A DNA stretch of 64,000 nt from JAJPKK01 sp963747835. Its GTDB lineage: Bacteria; Pseudomonadota; Alphaproteobacteria; Rhizobiales; Xanthobacteraceae. The stretch lies in contig CAVVGO010000006.1 in NCBI GenBank assembly GCA_963747835.1, forward strand, positions 372,001 to 436,000, written 5' to 3'. The position numbers were made by a program, and so were the translations under genes. Positions 7,238-16,716 of this stretch are shown here, one piece after another. Every line of letters starts with the position of its first letter. Positions within the stretch are counted from its first letter, which is position 1. A model generated the notes under the pieces. That model ran no database searches. It saw only the letters and a program-made list of their open reading frames with translations, and was not told the DNA's origin.

Positions 7238-7971
7238 CGCTTGTCGCCGGCTGTGCCCTGGCGGTTGAGCCGAAGATCATGCATGCGCTGATCTGGCACC
7301 AATCTGGTGGCGAACCCTGGTCGTTCTCGGTGCCGCGAGAGCGTCAGCCACAGGTCTATCAAACTGTCCGTGACGCCATCGGCGCGGTCGGTACTATCGA
7401 CCGCGACGACATTGCTGTCCGTATTGGACTAACGGGCCTCCTTGCCAATCCCCGGTCCACGACCGCGGCGAAGTTCGCGCCATGCCCCAACATCACCGTT
7501 GCGGCCCGGCAGATCGCGCAGCTGGGCGAGCGCTGCAAGACGATCCCTCGCTTCAAGACCGATCCAATTCATTGCGCCATCGCTGCCTATCATGGCTCGT
7601 GGGCACAACCTGACAGCGGGTTCGCCGATGCAGTCAGGACATCCGTTGCGAAGGGTGACGCGCCGAATTTCGACATGCGGAAGGATATCAAACTCGACTT
7701 CGCTGACGTTGGTGCCGCAATTCCTCCACCCGTTCTTAACGCCACGGCTGCACCGACACTCTCACCCGATGACCGTCAGCCTGCTTGGTCAAGTGCGCTC
7801 TTCCCGGCAAGAACGCAACTGTTGGACACGCCGTCGACCAAGACCTCTACGAGCGATGCGCATGCGGCGGATTTGCAGGAACGTGACGCGCGAAGCGCAG
7901 TTCCACCGACCGCAACACTGCAGGCCGGCGGTCTGTTCGTGCCCCGGTCACCCGAGCGGAGGCCGCAATGA
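7225..7971 (+). CDS. VirB1-like lytic transglycosylase of the transfer system
   Basis: This 248-residue protein has a short hydrophobic N-terminus, then LIWHQSGGEPWSFSV at about residues 23-37, then the NITVAARQIAQL and HCAIAAYHGSW motifs of SLT-fold conjugation proteins. It would open the peptidoglycan for the Trb channel. The residue equivalent to the catalytic Glu (usually ESGG) is Gln here (QSGG). I believe this occurs in ICE relatives too, but if so the enzymatic role is doubtful. GTG is the start, with GGTGGAG 9 bases upstream. The C-terminal 80 residues are disordered. Confidence 0.8.
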   Translation: MDLVTLVAGCALAVEPKIMHALIWHQSGGEPWSFSVPRERQPQVYQTVRDAIGAVGTIDRDDIAVRIGLTGLLANPRSTTAAKFAPCPNITVAARQIAQLGERCKTIPRFKTDPIHCAIAAYHGSWAQPDSGFADAVRTSVAKGDAPNFDMRKDIKLDFADVGAAIPPPVLNATAAPTLSPDDRQPAWSSALFPARTQLLDTPSTKTSTSDAHAADLQERDARSAVPPTATLQAGGLFVPRSPERRPQ

Positions 7972-8041
7972 TGGGATCAAGCGCTTTTCGCAGGGTATCG
8001 CATGTTTTCGCACGTCTGGCTGTGAGGCATTGGGGCGGAGG

Positions 8042-8096
8042 CCAACCGACCAACGGACGGCAAGATAAAAGCCGCGAGGTGCGGCCCGTCGGTTGG
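8042..8096. repeat. Nested inverted repeat upstream of rlxS, candidate oriT
   Basis: CCAACCGAC at 8042-8050 and GTCGGTTGG at 8088-8096 are exact inverted repeats 37 bases apart. Inside them GCCGC-GAGGT-GCGGC at 8071-8085 forms a second perfect hairpin. The site lies in the 240-bp gene-free gap between the transglycosylase and the relaxase gene, a usual place for an origin of transfer. A transcript hairpin or attenuator is the alternative. Confidence 0.45.
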
Positions 8097-8212
8097 TGGA
8101 GGACAGCAGACACATCAACGACTTAGGCGATGTGCGCCATCATGCGACAGCCTGCATGTCAGCCAAAGACAAGCAAAATCAATGATCCAAACACCTCGCA
8201 AGAAGACGCGTC

Positions 8213-9955
8213 ATGACCCGCGACGATGAGTTTCGTGTCCGGATTGGGCGGGTACGCGACCGGGGGAGTGCCCGTCGCGCCAAGCCCTTCATCGCGCAGG
8301 CACTGGCCGCGGCTGAGCGAGCCGGTGGAATGAAACGCCGACCCGGCCAGGATGCGCGGAGTTCGACGTTCGGCAGAGGCCGCGCCGCCAGTATCAGGGC
8401 CACCCGGTGGCTGACGGATCGAACGCGCAGCGTCGCCGTGAAGGCCCGCGTTGTTAGGCACACCACGAAGCGGGCGCCGCTCAGCGCTCACTTGGCATAC
8501 CTACGCAGGGACGGTATGACGAGAGACGGTGCGCCGGGTCGGATGTTCGACGTCGAACATGAGGACGCTGATCATCGCGCCTTTGGGGAACGGTGCGAAG
8601 GTGATCGCCACCATTTCCGGTTCATCGTGTCTCCGGAGGACGCAGAGCGGCTTTCGGATCTTAAGGCGTACACCCGAGACCTGATGGCGCAGGCCGAGCA
8701 GGATCTCGGTACGAAGCTCGACTGGGTTGGGGTCGATCATTGGAACACCGACAACCCCCACATCCATGTCATCGTGCGCGGCAAGGGTGACGACGGCCAG
8801 GACCTCGTGATTGCCCGCGAATATATCAGCAAAGGCATGCGTGCTCGCGCTGCACATCTGGCCACCCTGGAACTCGGGCAGCGAAGCGACCTTGAGATTC
8901 GTCGTGGGCTCGATGCCCAGGTCGAGGCCGACCGTTGGACCAAGCTCGATCGCGCCCTCGCCATCGACGCTGCGCGCCACGATGGCGTCGTGGATCTCAG
9001 GCCGCCAGCGGACGGCCCGCCGGAGGCCGGTCTTCAGTCGGCCATGATCGGCCGGATGCAAAGGCTGGAGCGTCTCGGGCTCGCCGAGCCGCTCGGTCCG
9101 GCGCGATGGCATTTGTTGGAGACTGCGGAACCGACACTGCGGGCCCTCGGCGAACAAAACGACATCCTCAAGCGCATCCACCGCGGGTTGGCCGAGCAGG
9201 GCATCGAACGAAGCGTCAACGACTACGTCCTCGATGACAGAGATCGACCTGGGACGATCATCGGCCGCCTTGTTACCCGAGGCCTGGATGATGAACTCAA
9301 CGGCACGGCCTACGCAGTCATCGACGGGACAGATGGGCGTGCCCACCACATCCGCCTGGCCAACCTGGAGGCTGCGAGTGACACCGCTCCCGGCGGCATC
9401 GTCGAATTACGAAGGTTCGAAGATGCGGCAGGCCGGCAGCGCGTTGCGCTTGCGGTACGCTCCGACCTCCCGCTCGGAGCGCAGATCGAGGCCTCGGGCG
9501 CCACCTGGCTGGATCGCCAGCTTGTGGCGCGCCAGCCCATGTCGCTGAGCTCGGGCGGCTTCGGCCACGAGGTCCACCAAGCGATGGAGGCGCGTGTCGA
9601 ACACTTGATCCGTGAGGGCCTTGCCAGTCGCCAAGGCCCGCGTGTCATCTGCGCGCGCGAACTTCTGGCAACGCTGCGTCGGCGCGACCTTGATGCGACG
9701 GCAGCGCGGGTCTCGTCAAGTGCGGGCTTACCCTATCATCCAACTGCGGACGGAGAGTCGGTCGCCGGCGTCTATCGCCAGCGCCTCAACCTCGCTTCCG
9801 GGCGCTTTGCCATGATCGACGACGGGCTGGGATTCAGCCTGGTGCCGTGGAGCCCTACCCTCGACAGGCACCTTGGTCTGCAGGTGTCAGGAGTTGCCCA
9901 CGTCAACCGAATTGACTGGAGCTTTGGCAGGTCACGCGGTCCAAGCATTGGCTAA
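8213..9955 (+). CDS. rlxS: RlxS-type relaxase (VirD2-like, DUF3363)
   Basis: This 580-residue protein nicks oriT and pilots the DNA strand. The relaxase domain includes AHLAYLRRDG with a candidate nucleophilic Tyr near residue 95, HHFRFIVSPEDAERL near 140, and the metal-binding NPHIHVIVRG near 180. The C-terminal half is the DUF3363 region, ending near the stop with SFGRSRGPSIG. The length is close to family members. A weak ATG context at 8213 is the only start that keeps the N-terminal RIGR motif. It sits between the transglycosylase and the cys cargo, whereas traG normally lies close by. Confidence 0.92.
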   Translation: MTRDDEFRVRIGRVRDRGSARRAKPFIAQALAAAERAGGMKRRPGQDARSSTFGRGRAASIRATRWLTDRTRSVAVKARVVRHTTKRAPLSAHLAYLRRDGMTRDGAPGRMFDVEHEDADHRAFGERCEGDRHHFRFIVSPEDAERLSDLKAYTRDLMAQAEQDLGTKLDWVGVDHWNTDNPHIHVIVRGKGDDGQDLVIAREYISKGMRARAAHLATLELGQRSDLEIRRGLDAQVEADRWTKLDRALAIDAARHDGVVDLRPPADGPPEAGLQSAMIGRMQRLERLGLAEPLGPARWHLLETAEPTLRALGEQNDILKRIHRGLAEQGIERSVNDYVLDDRDRPGTIIGRLVTRGLDDELNGTAYAVIDGTDGRAHHIRLANLEAASDTAPGGIVELRRFEDAAGRQRVALAVRSDLPLGAQIEASGATWLDRQLVARQPMSLSSGGFGHEVHQAMEARVEHLIREGLASRQGPRVICARELLATLRRRDLDATAARVSSSAGLPYHPTADGESVAGVYRQRLNLASGRFAMIDDGLGFSLVPWSPTLDRHLGLQVSGVAHVNRIDWSFGRSRGPSIG

Positions 9956-10208
9956 AGAAGCCCGATGCCCTCTGACGATTTCGGATTCTTGGGCCACTCG
10001 CCTCACAACGAGGTGTCGCGGTGCGCTCTTTCGCCGAACCCGAGTCCGGTTTCTGCGCGCGGCCGTATCCGAATCTACGACGACGCTATTTCGCTAGTTG
10101 CTCTGATGGGCGCAGTGTCTCTTGTATTCGCCCCGTTGACTGAAGCGGGGGCACCTTTGATCACCACCAGAATTCTCGGCAATCATGTTTCCGCGATAGG
10201 TGCCATAG
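9956..10208. other. Gap between rlxS and cysH
   Basis: This is a cargo boundary between rlxS and cysH. A frame at about 10157-10235 reads IGAIEPAALAAL out of frame with cysH and could be a displaced cysH N-terminus. No other feature was seen. Confidence 0.4.
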
Positions 10209-10262
10209 AGCCAGCTGCATTGGCAGCACTCCCTGGAACTCGATCTCGGTCAGCGCCTTGCC

Positions 10263-10943
10263 GTGGTGCGCAACACCGTCAGCGGCCGGATCGTGTTCAC
10301 AACCAGTTTCGGTATCGAGGACCAGGCGATCGCCCACGTGATCTATACTCAGGTCCTCGCGATCGACGTTGTCACCCTCGATACCGGACGCCTGTTTCCG
10401 CAGACCTACGAGCTATGGGCTCAGACCGAGCGCCGGTACCGCCGGCGCATTCGCGCCTTCAACCCGAATCTCGCCGGCGTCGAAGCATTGGTCGCGCGCC
10501 AGGGTGTCAATGGATTCTACAACTCCCTCGACGCGCGGCACGCCTGTTGCGCGGTCCGTAAGGTCGAGCCACTCGGGCGTGCCCTCGCGGGTGCAGTAGT
10601 GTGGATTACCGGCGTTCGCGCCGCGCAATCGACGCAGCGGGCCAGCATGCGGCTCGCGGCGGTCGAACCGCGTTTCGGGTTGATCAAAGTGAACCCGCTA
10701 CTCGACTGGACGCGCGAGCAGGTGGTTACGTTCGTCCACGAACACGGCATCCCCCACAGCCCGCTGCACGATCAGGGGTTTCTCTCGATCGGCTGTGCGC
10801 CATGCACCCGTGCGGTGAAACCAGGCGAAGCCGAGCGGGCCGGCCGCTGGTGGTGGGAAGAGGGCGCGAAAACCGAATGCGGTCTGCACGTCCGCCATAC
10901 GGATCTCCCATCGCCACCCGACCCGACACAGTCCCAATCATGA
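10263..10943 (+). CDS. cysH: Assimilatory adenylylsulfate (APS) reductase
   Basis: This enzyme reduces APS to sulfite. The 226 residues include FTTSFGIEDQA, LDTGRLFPQTYELW, the paired-cysteine motifs HACCAVRK and GCAPCTRA that bind a 4Fe-4S cluster, and the C-terminal KTECGLH with the redox Cys. The Cys pairs mark the APS rather than the PAPS type. The GTG at 10263 is tentative: the frame stays open and CysH-like (LELDLGQRLAVV) back to a TAG at 10206, with no standard start. The true N-terminus may be lost or shifted. cysD follows 16 bases later. Confidence 0.85.
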   Translation: MVRNTVSGRIVFTTSFGIEDQAIAHVIYTQVLAIDVVTLDTGRLFPQTYELWAQTERRYRRRIRAFNPNLAGVEALVARQGVNGFYNSLDARHACCAVRKVEPLGRALAGAVVWITGVRAAQSTQRASMRLAAVEPRFGLIKVNPLLDWTREQVVTFVHEHGIPHSPLHDQGFLSIGCAPCTRAVKPGEAERAGRWWWEEGAKTECGLHVRHTDLPSPPDPTQSQS

Positions 10944-10959
10944 CCAGAGGAACGACAGC

Positions 10960-11925
10960 ATGAACGTAGTCCCGACAACCTTCGACGCCGCTCCGGAAGC
11001 GGCGCCAAGCCCCGTGCGCCGTCCTTCCCAACTTACACACCTCGAAGCGCTCGAGGCCGAGAGCATCCATATCATCCGAGAGGTCGTTGCCGAGAGCGAC
11101 AGCCCGGTGCTGCTTTATTCCATCGGAAAGGATTCCTCCGTTCTCTTGCACTTGGCACTGAAGGCGTTCTATCCGGCGAAACTGCCGTTTCCGCTGCTGC
11201 ACATCGACACCACGTGGAAGTTCCGGGAGATGATTGCGTTCCGGGACCGTCGCACCGCCGACCTCGGCCTCAAGCTCATCGTGCACACCAACCCCGAAGG
11301 TCTGGCGCGCTGCATCGGCCCGATCAGCCACAGCCCGGAACTCCATACCGACATCATGAAAACGCAAGCCTTGCGTCAGGCGCTCGACCACTACGGATTC
11401 GATGCCGCGCTCGGGGGCGCCCGCCGCGACGAGGAACGGTCGCGGGCCAAAGAACGTGTCTTCTCTCTGCGCAACGCGCAGCACCGCTGGGATCCCAAGC
11501 GCCAGCGTGCCGAGCCATGGCGGCTTTACAACGGCCGCAAGCGTCGGGGCGAGAGCATGCGGGTGTTCCCCCTGTCGAACTGGACCGAGCTCGACGTATG
11601 GCTCTACATCCACCGGGAGCGTATCCCGGTGGTGCCGCTTTATTTCGCGGCGCCACGCCCGGTCGTGTGCCGCGGCGAGACGCTGATCATGGTCGATGAC
11701 GACCGTCTCCCGCTGAACGAGGACGAACAGCCGGAATTGCGGACCGTACGATTTCGGACGCTCGGCTGTTATCCGCTGACCGGCGCAATGGAAAGCAACG
11801 CAACGACGCTCTCCGGCATTATCCGGGAAACCGCGGAGAGCCGGTTTTCCGAGCGGCGTGGCCGCATCATCGACCACGATGGCGGCACCGCAATGGAGCG
11901 CAAGAAGCAGGAGGGGTACTTTTGA
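10960..11925 (+). CDS. cysD: Sulfate adenylyltransferase subunit 2
   Basis: This 321-residue protein is the catalytic small subunit that forms APS from sulfate and ATP with CysN. It shows the PP-loop SIGKDSSVLLHLALKAF near residues 48-64, HIDTTWKFREM, GGARRDEERSRAKER and the C-terminal ERKKQEGYF, all typical of CysD and its nodulation relative NodP. CGACAGC precedes the ATG weakly. It overlaps cysN by one base (TGATG). It looks intact. Confidence 0.95.
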   Translation: MNVVPTTFDAAPEAAPSPVRRPSQLTHLEALEAESIHIIREVVAESDSPVLLYSIGKDSSVLLHLALKAFYPAKLPFPLLHIDTTWKFREMIAFRDRRTADLGLKLIVHTNPEGLARCIGPISHSPELHTDIMKTQALRQALDHYGFDAALGGARRDEERSRAKERVFSLRNAQHRWDPKRQRAEPWRLYNGRKRRGESMRVFPLSNWTELDVWLYIHRERIPVVPLYFAAPRPVVCRGETLIMVDDDRLPLNEDEQPELRTVRFRTLGCYPLTGAMESNATTLSGIIRETAESRFSERRGRIIDHDGGTAMERKKQEGYF

Positions 11926-13492
11926 TGAACGTGCATCCGGAGCCCACCCTCTTCGATGCTGACGAGTTTCTCCTTCAGCAGGAACGCAAGAGCCAATTGC
12001 GCTTTATCGTCTGCGGTTCGGTCGATCATGGAAAGTCGACCCTCATCGGCCGGCTGCTCTTTGAAGCGGGGCTGCTGTTCGCGGATCAGCTGGACGCGCT
12101 CGATCACGACTCCCGCCGCCATGGCACCCGGGGGGACGAGCTCGATTTCGCGCTCCTGCTGGACGGCCTTGCGGCAGAACGCGAGCAGAAGATCACCATC
12201 GACGTCGCCTACCGGTTCTTCAGTACCGTCCGACGCAAGTTCATCGTCGCGGATGCACCCGGGCATGAACAATACACCCGGAACATGGCCACTGGCGCAT
12301 CGACCGCCGACCTTGCCCTGCTCCTGGTGAGCGCGGCCGACGGATTGACGCGCCAGACCAAGCGCCACGCCGTCATTGTCTCCACCCTGGGGGTGCGCCG
12401 TTTCGTTGTCGCGGTCAACAAGATGGACCTGATCGATTGGTCCAAGTCCAAGTTTGTTGCCATCGAAGTCGAGCTCAGGGCTTTAGCGAAGAGCTTGGAT
12501 GTCGACGACATCGTGTGCATCCCGCTCTCGGCCCGCGACGGCGACAACGTTGTCTTCCGCTCGGAGCGGATGCCCTGGTACTGCGGACCGGCTCTGCTCG
12601 AACATCTCGAAGAGGTCGAATGCGCGGCGAAGCTCCCGCTCTTTCCATTTCGGATGCCCATCCAGTGGGTAAATCGCCCCGAACTTCGACCTTTCGCGGA
12701 TGCTGCGGCCAGATTGCGAGCGGCGACGTCTATCCCGGCATGGCGGTGCAGGTGATGCCGTCTGGCCAATGCACCCGGATCCGTCGGATCGTCACGGCGG
12801 ACGGCGATCTCGCCCATGCCGTCGCCGGCGCAGCCATTACCCTAACCTTCGCGGACGAGGTCGACGCCTCCCGCGGCGACATGGTGGCAGGAGTTGTCCC
12901 ATCTGCCCCGGTCACCAACCGGCTGCGCACGCGCATCATCTGGCTCGGCGAGAATACCCTCGTTCCTAGCCGGCCTTACCTGCTCAAGCTCGCGACAGCG
13001 ACCGCCAAAGCAACTGTCGAGCCCAATCTTCAGCTCATTGATCTCGAAACCCAACGCTCGGCGCCGACAAATCGTCTTGTGGCGAACGATATCGGTACTG
13101 CCGTCGTGGCAATCGACCGGCAGCTCGCCGTTGATCTCTATATCGGTTGCAGGGAAACCGGCAGTTTCATCCTGATCGACCCGGAATCCTTTGACACGGT
13201 CGGTATGGGGGTCGTGGAGGCAACGCATCCCGACGAAATCGATCGCCAATGCGCGCGCTCGGTAGCCAACCTCTGCAACATCATGCGCGCGACCGAGACC
13301 CACGCCAGATCGATCGCGAAGGCCATCAGCTGGCGTGCGACCGGCAGCGTCGACACTTTCATTGTGGCCGCTGTCATCACCGGCAGCTCAAGCCTTGCCG
13401 GCGGTGTAGCGCTCGCGGAGGTGCTGACCAAGACCGTTCTCTATTACCTTCACGAGCGGGTCTGGGCGCTGATCCGGTGGGGAAAGCGCTGA
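11925..13492 (+). pseudogene. cysN: CysN GTPase with C-terminal DUF2061 domain, frameshifted
   Basis: From ATG 11925 the G domain is clear: GSVDHGKSTLIGRLL (P-loop), DAPGHEQYTRNMATGAS, NKMDLIDW. At IQWVNRP the frame is lost. Compared with the expected protein, one extra G at 12681 and one extra C at 12690-12691 shift the rest into another frame, which continues FRGCCGQIASGDVYPG through domains II-III to 13492. The last 65 residues (ARSIAKAISWRATGSVDTFI, LTKTVLYYLHERVW) are a DUF2061 membrane domain, in place of the CysC kinase often fused there. CysD would lack its partner unless the indels are sequencing errors. Confidence 0.85.
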
Positions 13493-13571
13493 CGGGCCCG
13501 AAAATCACACGCGACCACAAACCGTTTGGCACGCAATCGCGTGTTCCTGAATGTTTTCAGAGGAGGTGTTG

Positions 13572-13910
13572 ATGCCTACGCGTACCGCAATCATAGCCGC
13601 ACTGTGCGTCATCGCGGCCGTCCCTTCGACATCGGCCGTTTCTCAACAACAGCACCAGAGCCTGGAGAAACCGACCGGCGACGTGTGGCCACATGGCGGC
13701 GAAGAAGCCCGAACGCCGTTGCGCCCGGCGGCACCATTCAATGCGGATGATCTCGGTCCCCTCCCTGGGAGCGGCATTGCGCCTCCCGAAGAGGTCGGGC
13801 GCGAACGTGAGAGAACCTCGCCATCTCGAATCAAGCTGGATGTCACCCTGACCCTGCTGCGCCCCCACGCAACGCGTGGACGGCATCGATCCGTACGTTC
13901 GTGCAGGTGA
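13572..13910 (+). CDS. Small secreted protein, unknown
   Basis: This 112-residue protein starts at an ATG with AGGAGG 5 bases upstream. Residues 1-22 (RTAIIAALCVIAAVPSTSA) form a typical signal peptide with an Ala-x-Ala-like cleavage site. The mature part is Pro/Glu/Arg-rich and low in complexity, with no recognised domain. It follows the cys genes and precedes traG by 140 bases, so it may be a periplasmic accessory of the transfer genes or cargo. The C-terminal part looks atypical. Confidence 0.55.
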   Translation: MPTRTAIIAALCVIAAVPSTSAVSQQQHQSLEKPTGDVWPHGGEEARTPLRPAAPFNADDLGPLPGSGIAPPEEVGRERERTSPSRIKLDVTLTLLRPHATRGRHRSVRSCR

Positions 13911-14049
13911 TCCAGCTCTGGTGCGAGGTTCGCAGTTCCTCTTTGTACGCGACGCGCTATCCAAAGCTGCGACGAGGCTGATTCCGAGCTTGTCCTATCG
14001 CGATCAGTGACATTTCTGTTTGTCCCCAAATCAACGAACGGGGCAGTCT

Positions 14050-16053
14050 TTGACCGCGACCAAAATCCTCTGGGGCCAGATCCTCGTCGTGTTCGCGATC
14101 GTGCTGGCGACCACGTGGGCGGCAACGCAATGGACGGCGTGGCGGCTCGGTTTCCAGCCGCAGCTCGGACCTCCCTGGTTCCAATTGGTCGGAGCGCCAG
14201 TTTACCTGCCGCCGGCATTCTTCTGGTGGTGGTACCACTTCGACGCCTACGCGCCGTCGATCTTCCTGGAGGGTGCCGTCATCGCTGCCTCGGGCGGCTT
14301 TGCGGCAATCGGTATCGCAATCGGCATGTCGGTATGGCGGGCCAGGGAAGCCAAAGACGTCACGACCTACGGGTCAGCTCGCTGGGCCACCCGGAATGAA
14401 GTTCGTGCCGCCGGGCTACTCAATCCGGACGGCGTGGTGCTTGGCCGCTTCGCCCGTGACTACCTTCGGCATGATGGGCCGGAACACGTACTCTGCTTCG
14501 CTCCGACCCGCTCCGGCAAGGGCGTCGGGCTTGTCGTCCCGACGCTCCTGACCTGGCCCGGATCGGCCATCGTCCACGACATCAAGGGAGAGAACTGGCA
14601 GCTCACAGCGGGTTTTCGAGCAAGGTTCAGCCGCGTGTTGCTGTTCGATCCGACCAATGCGGCATCCGCCGCATACAATCCGCTGCTTGAAGTGCGGCGC
14701 GGCGACACCGAAGTGCGCGACGTCCAGAACGTCGCGGATATCCTGGTCGATCCCGAAGGCGCACTGGAACGGCGCAATCACTGGGAGAAGACCAGCCACT
14801 CGCTCCTGGTCGGCGCGATTCTCCATGTGCTTTACGCCGAAGCCGACAAGACCCTCTCCGGCGTTGCCAAATTCCTTTCCGACCCCGAACGGGCGATCGG
14901 CAAGACCCTCGATGCTATGTCGACAACTCGTCATCTTGGCGATCGTCCGCACCCGGTGGTGGCGTCTGCCGCAAGAGAACTGATGAACAAATCCGAGAAC
15001 GAACGTTCCGGTGTGCTCTCGACCGCCATGAGCTTTCTCGGGCTCTACCGCGACCCTGTGGTTGCCAAGGTCACATCACGTTGCGACTGGCGGATCAGCG
15101 ATCTCGTGGAGCGCGATCGGCCCGCAACTCTCTATCTCGTTGTGCCGCCCTCCGACATCAGCCGTACCAAGCCCCTGGTGCGCCTGGTGCTCAACCAGAT
15201 CGGCCGGCGGCTGACCGAGGAGCTCAATGCCAAAGCACGACGCCACCGTGTGCTCCTCATGCTCGACGAGTTTCCGGCGCTCGGGCGCCTCGACTTCTTC
15301 GAGTCGGCGCTCGCCTTCATGGCCGGCTACGGCCTGAAAGCCTTCCTCATTGCGCAGTCGCTCAATCAGATCGAGAAGGCCTATGGGCCGAACAACTCGA
15401 TTCTCGATAATTGCCACGTCCGCGTGGCCTTTGCGACCAATGACGAGCGCACCGCGCGCCGTGTCTCGGACGCGCTCGGTACCGCGACCGAACTACGCGC
15501 CATGAAGAATTACGCCGGGCACCGGCTCTCGCCCTGGCTGGGTCACCTCATGGTATCGCGCCAGGAGACGGCGCGGCCGTTGCTGACCCCTGGCGAGGTC
15601 ATGCAACTCCCACCGGGTGACGAACTCGTCCTCGTCTCCGGCGTTCCCCCGATCCGGGCCCGCAAGGCCCGGTATTACGAGGACAAGCGGCTCACGAGCC
15701 GTGTCCTCGACCCGCCCGCGCTGGCAACGGCCGGCGCGAGCACCTCCGGCGACCGACCTCTCGCACACGCCGACGACTGGCCAAAGCATCCCAAACAGAC
15801 CCCAGATGCGGCAGCAGCAGGGAGATCGGCCGCCGGCTCTTCGCCGGACCCGGATCCGGCCAACGGCGGCATCCGCCAGGAGCCGGGTCCACCGACCCCA
15901 GACGCCGTCGTACCCGAGCAAGCGAAGCTGACCCCTGAAGTCGCACTTCTCGCCGATGAACGCGACGATGACGGCTTGGAAGTCATCAACCAAGCCTTCC
16001 TCTCTGTGGCCAAACAGGCGTCGCTCGATCCCGCTGACGGCGCAGGGATGTGA
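14050..16053 (+). CDS. traG: TraG/VirD4 coupling protein
   Basis: This 667-residue inner-membrane ATPase links the relaxosome to the Trb channel. Two N-terminal membrane segments (about residues 5-25 and 65-95) precede YGSARWAT, the Walker A CFAPTRSGKGVGLVVPT near 145-161, and the Walker B RVLLMLDEFPALGR near 398-411. The C-terminal 100 residues are acidic and disordered. The TTG at 14050 is chosen as start because it gives the family-typical MTATKILWGQIL and has GGGGCAG upstream. A frame extension to 14020 is not needed. The copG gene follows without a gap. Confidence 0.93.
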   Translation: MTATKILWGQILVVFAIVLATTWAATQWTAWRLGFQPQLGPPWFQLVGAPVYLPPAFFWWWYHFDAYAPSIFLEGAVIAASGGFAAIGIAIGMSVWRAREAKDVTTYGSARWATRNEVRAAGLLNPDGVVLGRFARDYLRHDGPEHVLCFAPTRSGKGVGLVVPTLLTWPGSAIVHDIKGENWQLTAGFRARFSRVLLFDPTNAASAAYNPLLEVRRGDTEVRDVQNVADILVDPEGALERRNHWEKTSHSLLVGAILHVLYAEADKTLSGVAKFLSDPERAIGKTLDAMSTTRHLGDRPHPVVASAARELMNKSENERSGVLSTAMSFLGLYRDPVVAKVTSRCDWRISDLVERDRPATLYLVVPPSDISRTKPLVRLVLNQIGRRLTEELNAKARRHRVLLMLDEFPALGRLDFFESALAFMAGYGLKAFLIAQSLNQIEKAYGPNNSILDNCHVRVAFATNDERTARRVSDALGTATELRAMKNYAGHRLSPWLGHLMVSRQETARPLLTPGEVMQLPPGDELVLVSGVPPIRARKARYYEDKRLTSRVLDPPALATAGASTSGDRPLAHADDWPKHPKQTPDAAAAGRSAAGSSPDPDPANGGIRQEPGPPTPDAVVPEQAKLTPEVALLADERDDDGLEVINQAFLSVAKQASLDPADGAGM

Positions 16054-16530
16054 GTGCTGGACATGAAGCAACGTTTATCGGTGTACCTCGATCCCCGCCT
16101 GATGCTTCAACTGACGCAGCTCGCCAAGCGGCAGAAGCAGTCGAAGTCCCTGATGGCGGAAACGGCCGTTGAATCATTCCTGACGCCCGATGAGTCCGAC
16201 CGCCGGGAGGCGGCCGTCACACGCCGGCTTGACCAGCTGACCCGACAGATCGAGCGGCTGGAGCGGGACCTCAATGTCTCGGTCGAGACCCTCGCGCTCT
16301 TTATCCGCTATTGGCTGATGGTCACGCCGTCCATTCCGGATGACGCGCAAATCGCCGCCCAGGCAAGGGGACGCGACCACTACGAATCGTTCATGACGTT
16401 GCTTGGTCGACGGTTGGCTAGCGGCCGGAGCCTGCTTCGCGAAGTTTCGAATGACAAGGCGGACGAAAGCTCGCGACCACAACAAGCAACACCGACCAAC
16501 TCTGACCGCGATCCATCGCCCTCCAGATAA
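16054..16530 (+). CDS. CopG-like ribbon-helix-helix protein
   Basis: This 158-residue protein has the ribbon-helix-helix pattern KQRLSVYLDPRLMLQLTQLA, then KSLMAETAVESFL, in the first 50 residues. A coiled-coil stretch follows (RLDQLTRQIERLERDLN). It starts at a GTG right after the traG stop, or at an ATG 9 bases on. This gene is constant between traG and trbB in this ICE type and probably regulates the transfer operon or assists relaxosome docking. Here trbB lies nearly 8 kb downstream because of a cargo insertion. Confidence 0.9.
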   Translation: MLDMKQRLSVYLDPRLMLQLTQLAKRQKQSKSLMAETAVESFLTPDESDRREAAVTRRLDQLTRQIERLERDLNVSVETLALFIRYWLMVTPSIPDDAQIAAQARGRDHYESFMTLLGRRLASGRSLLREVSNDKADESSRPQQATPTNSDRDPSPSR

Positions 16531-16716
16531 TCTTGGATCATTTCCCACCAACACCCGGCGCCTCGCAACTCGGGGCCATGGTGGCAGCAGCGATGCTATA
16601 GTGCTCGCTGATCGTGGCGGTCGTCGACTACTTGATGCATGATCAGTGGGTGCGGGAGCCTAAGCGAAGACCATTCGGGTTAATTTAGTGTGCGCGTTTG
16701 GCCCGCATCGTTGGAC

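Noticed and set aside
10726..11877. A 383-codon minus-strand frame
   Set aside because: It is antisense to cysH and cysD, which are clearly coding; the length is due to high GC.
11925..13492. Reading cysD/cysN as nodulation genes nodP/nodQ
   Set aside because: cysH is in the same operon and no nod genes are in the window; CysN ends in DUF2061, not the CysC domain of NodQ.
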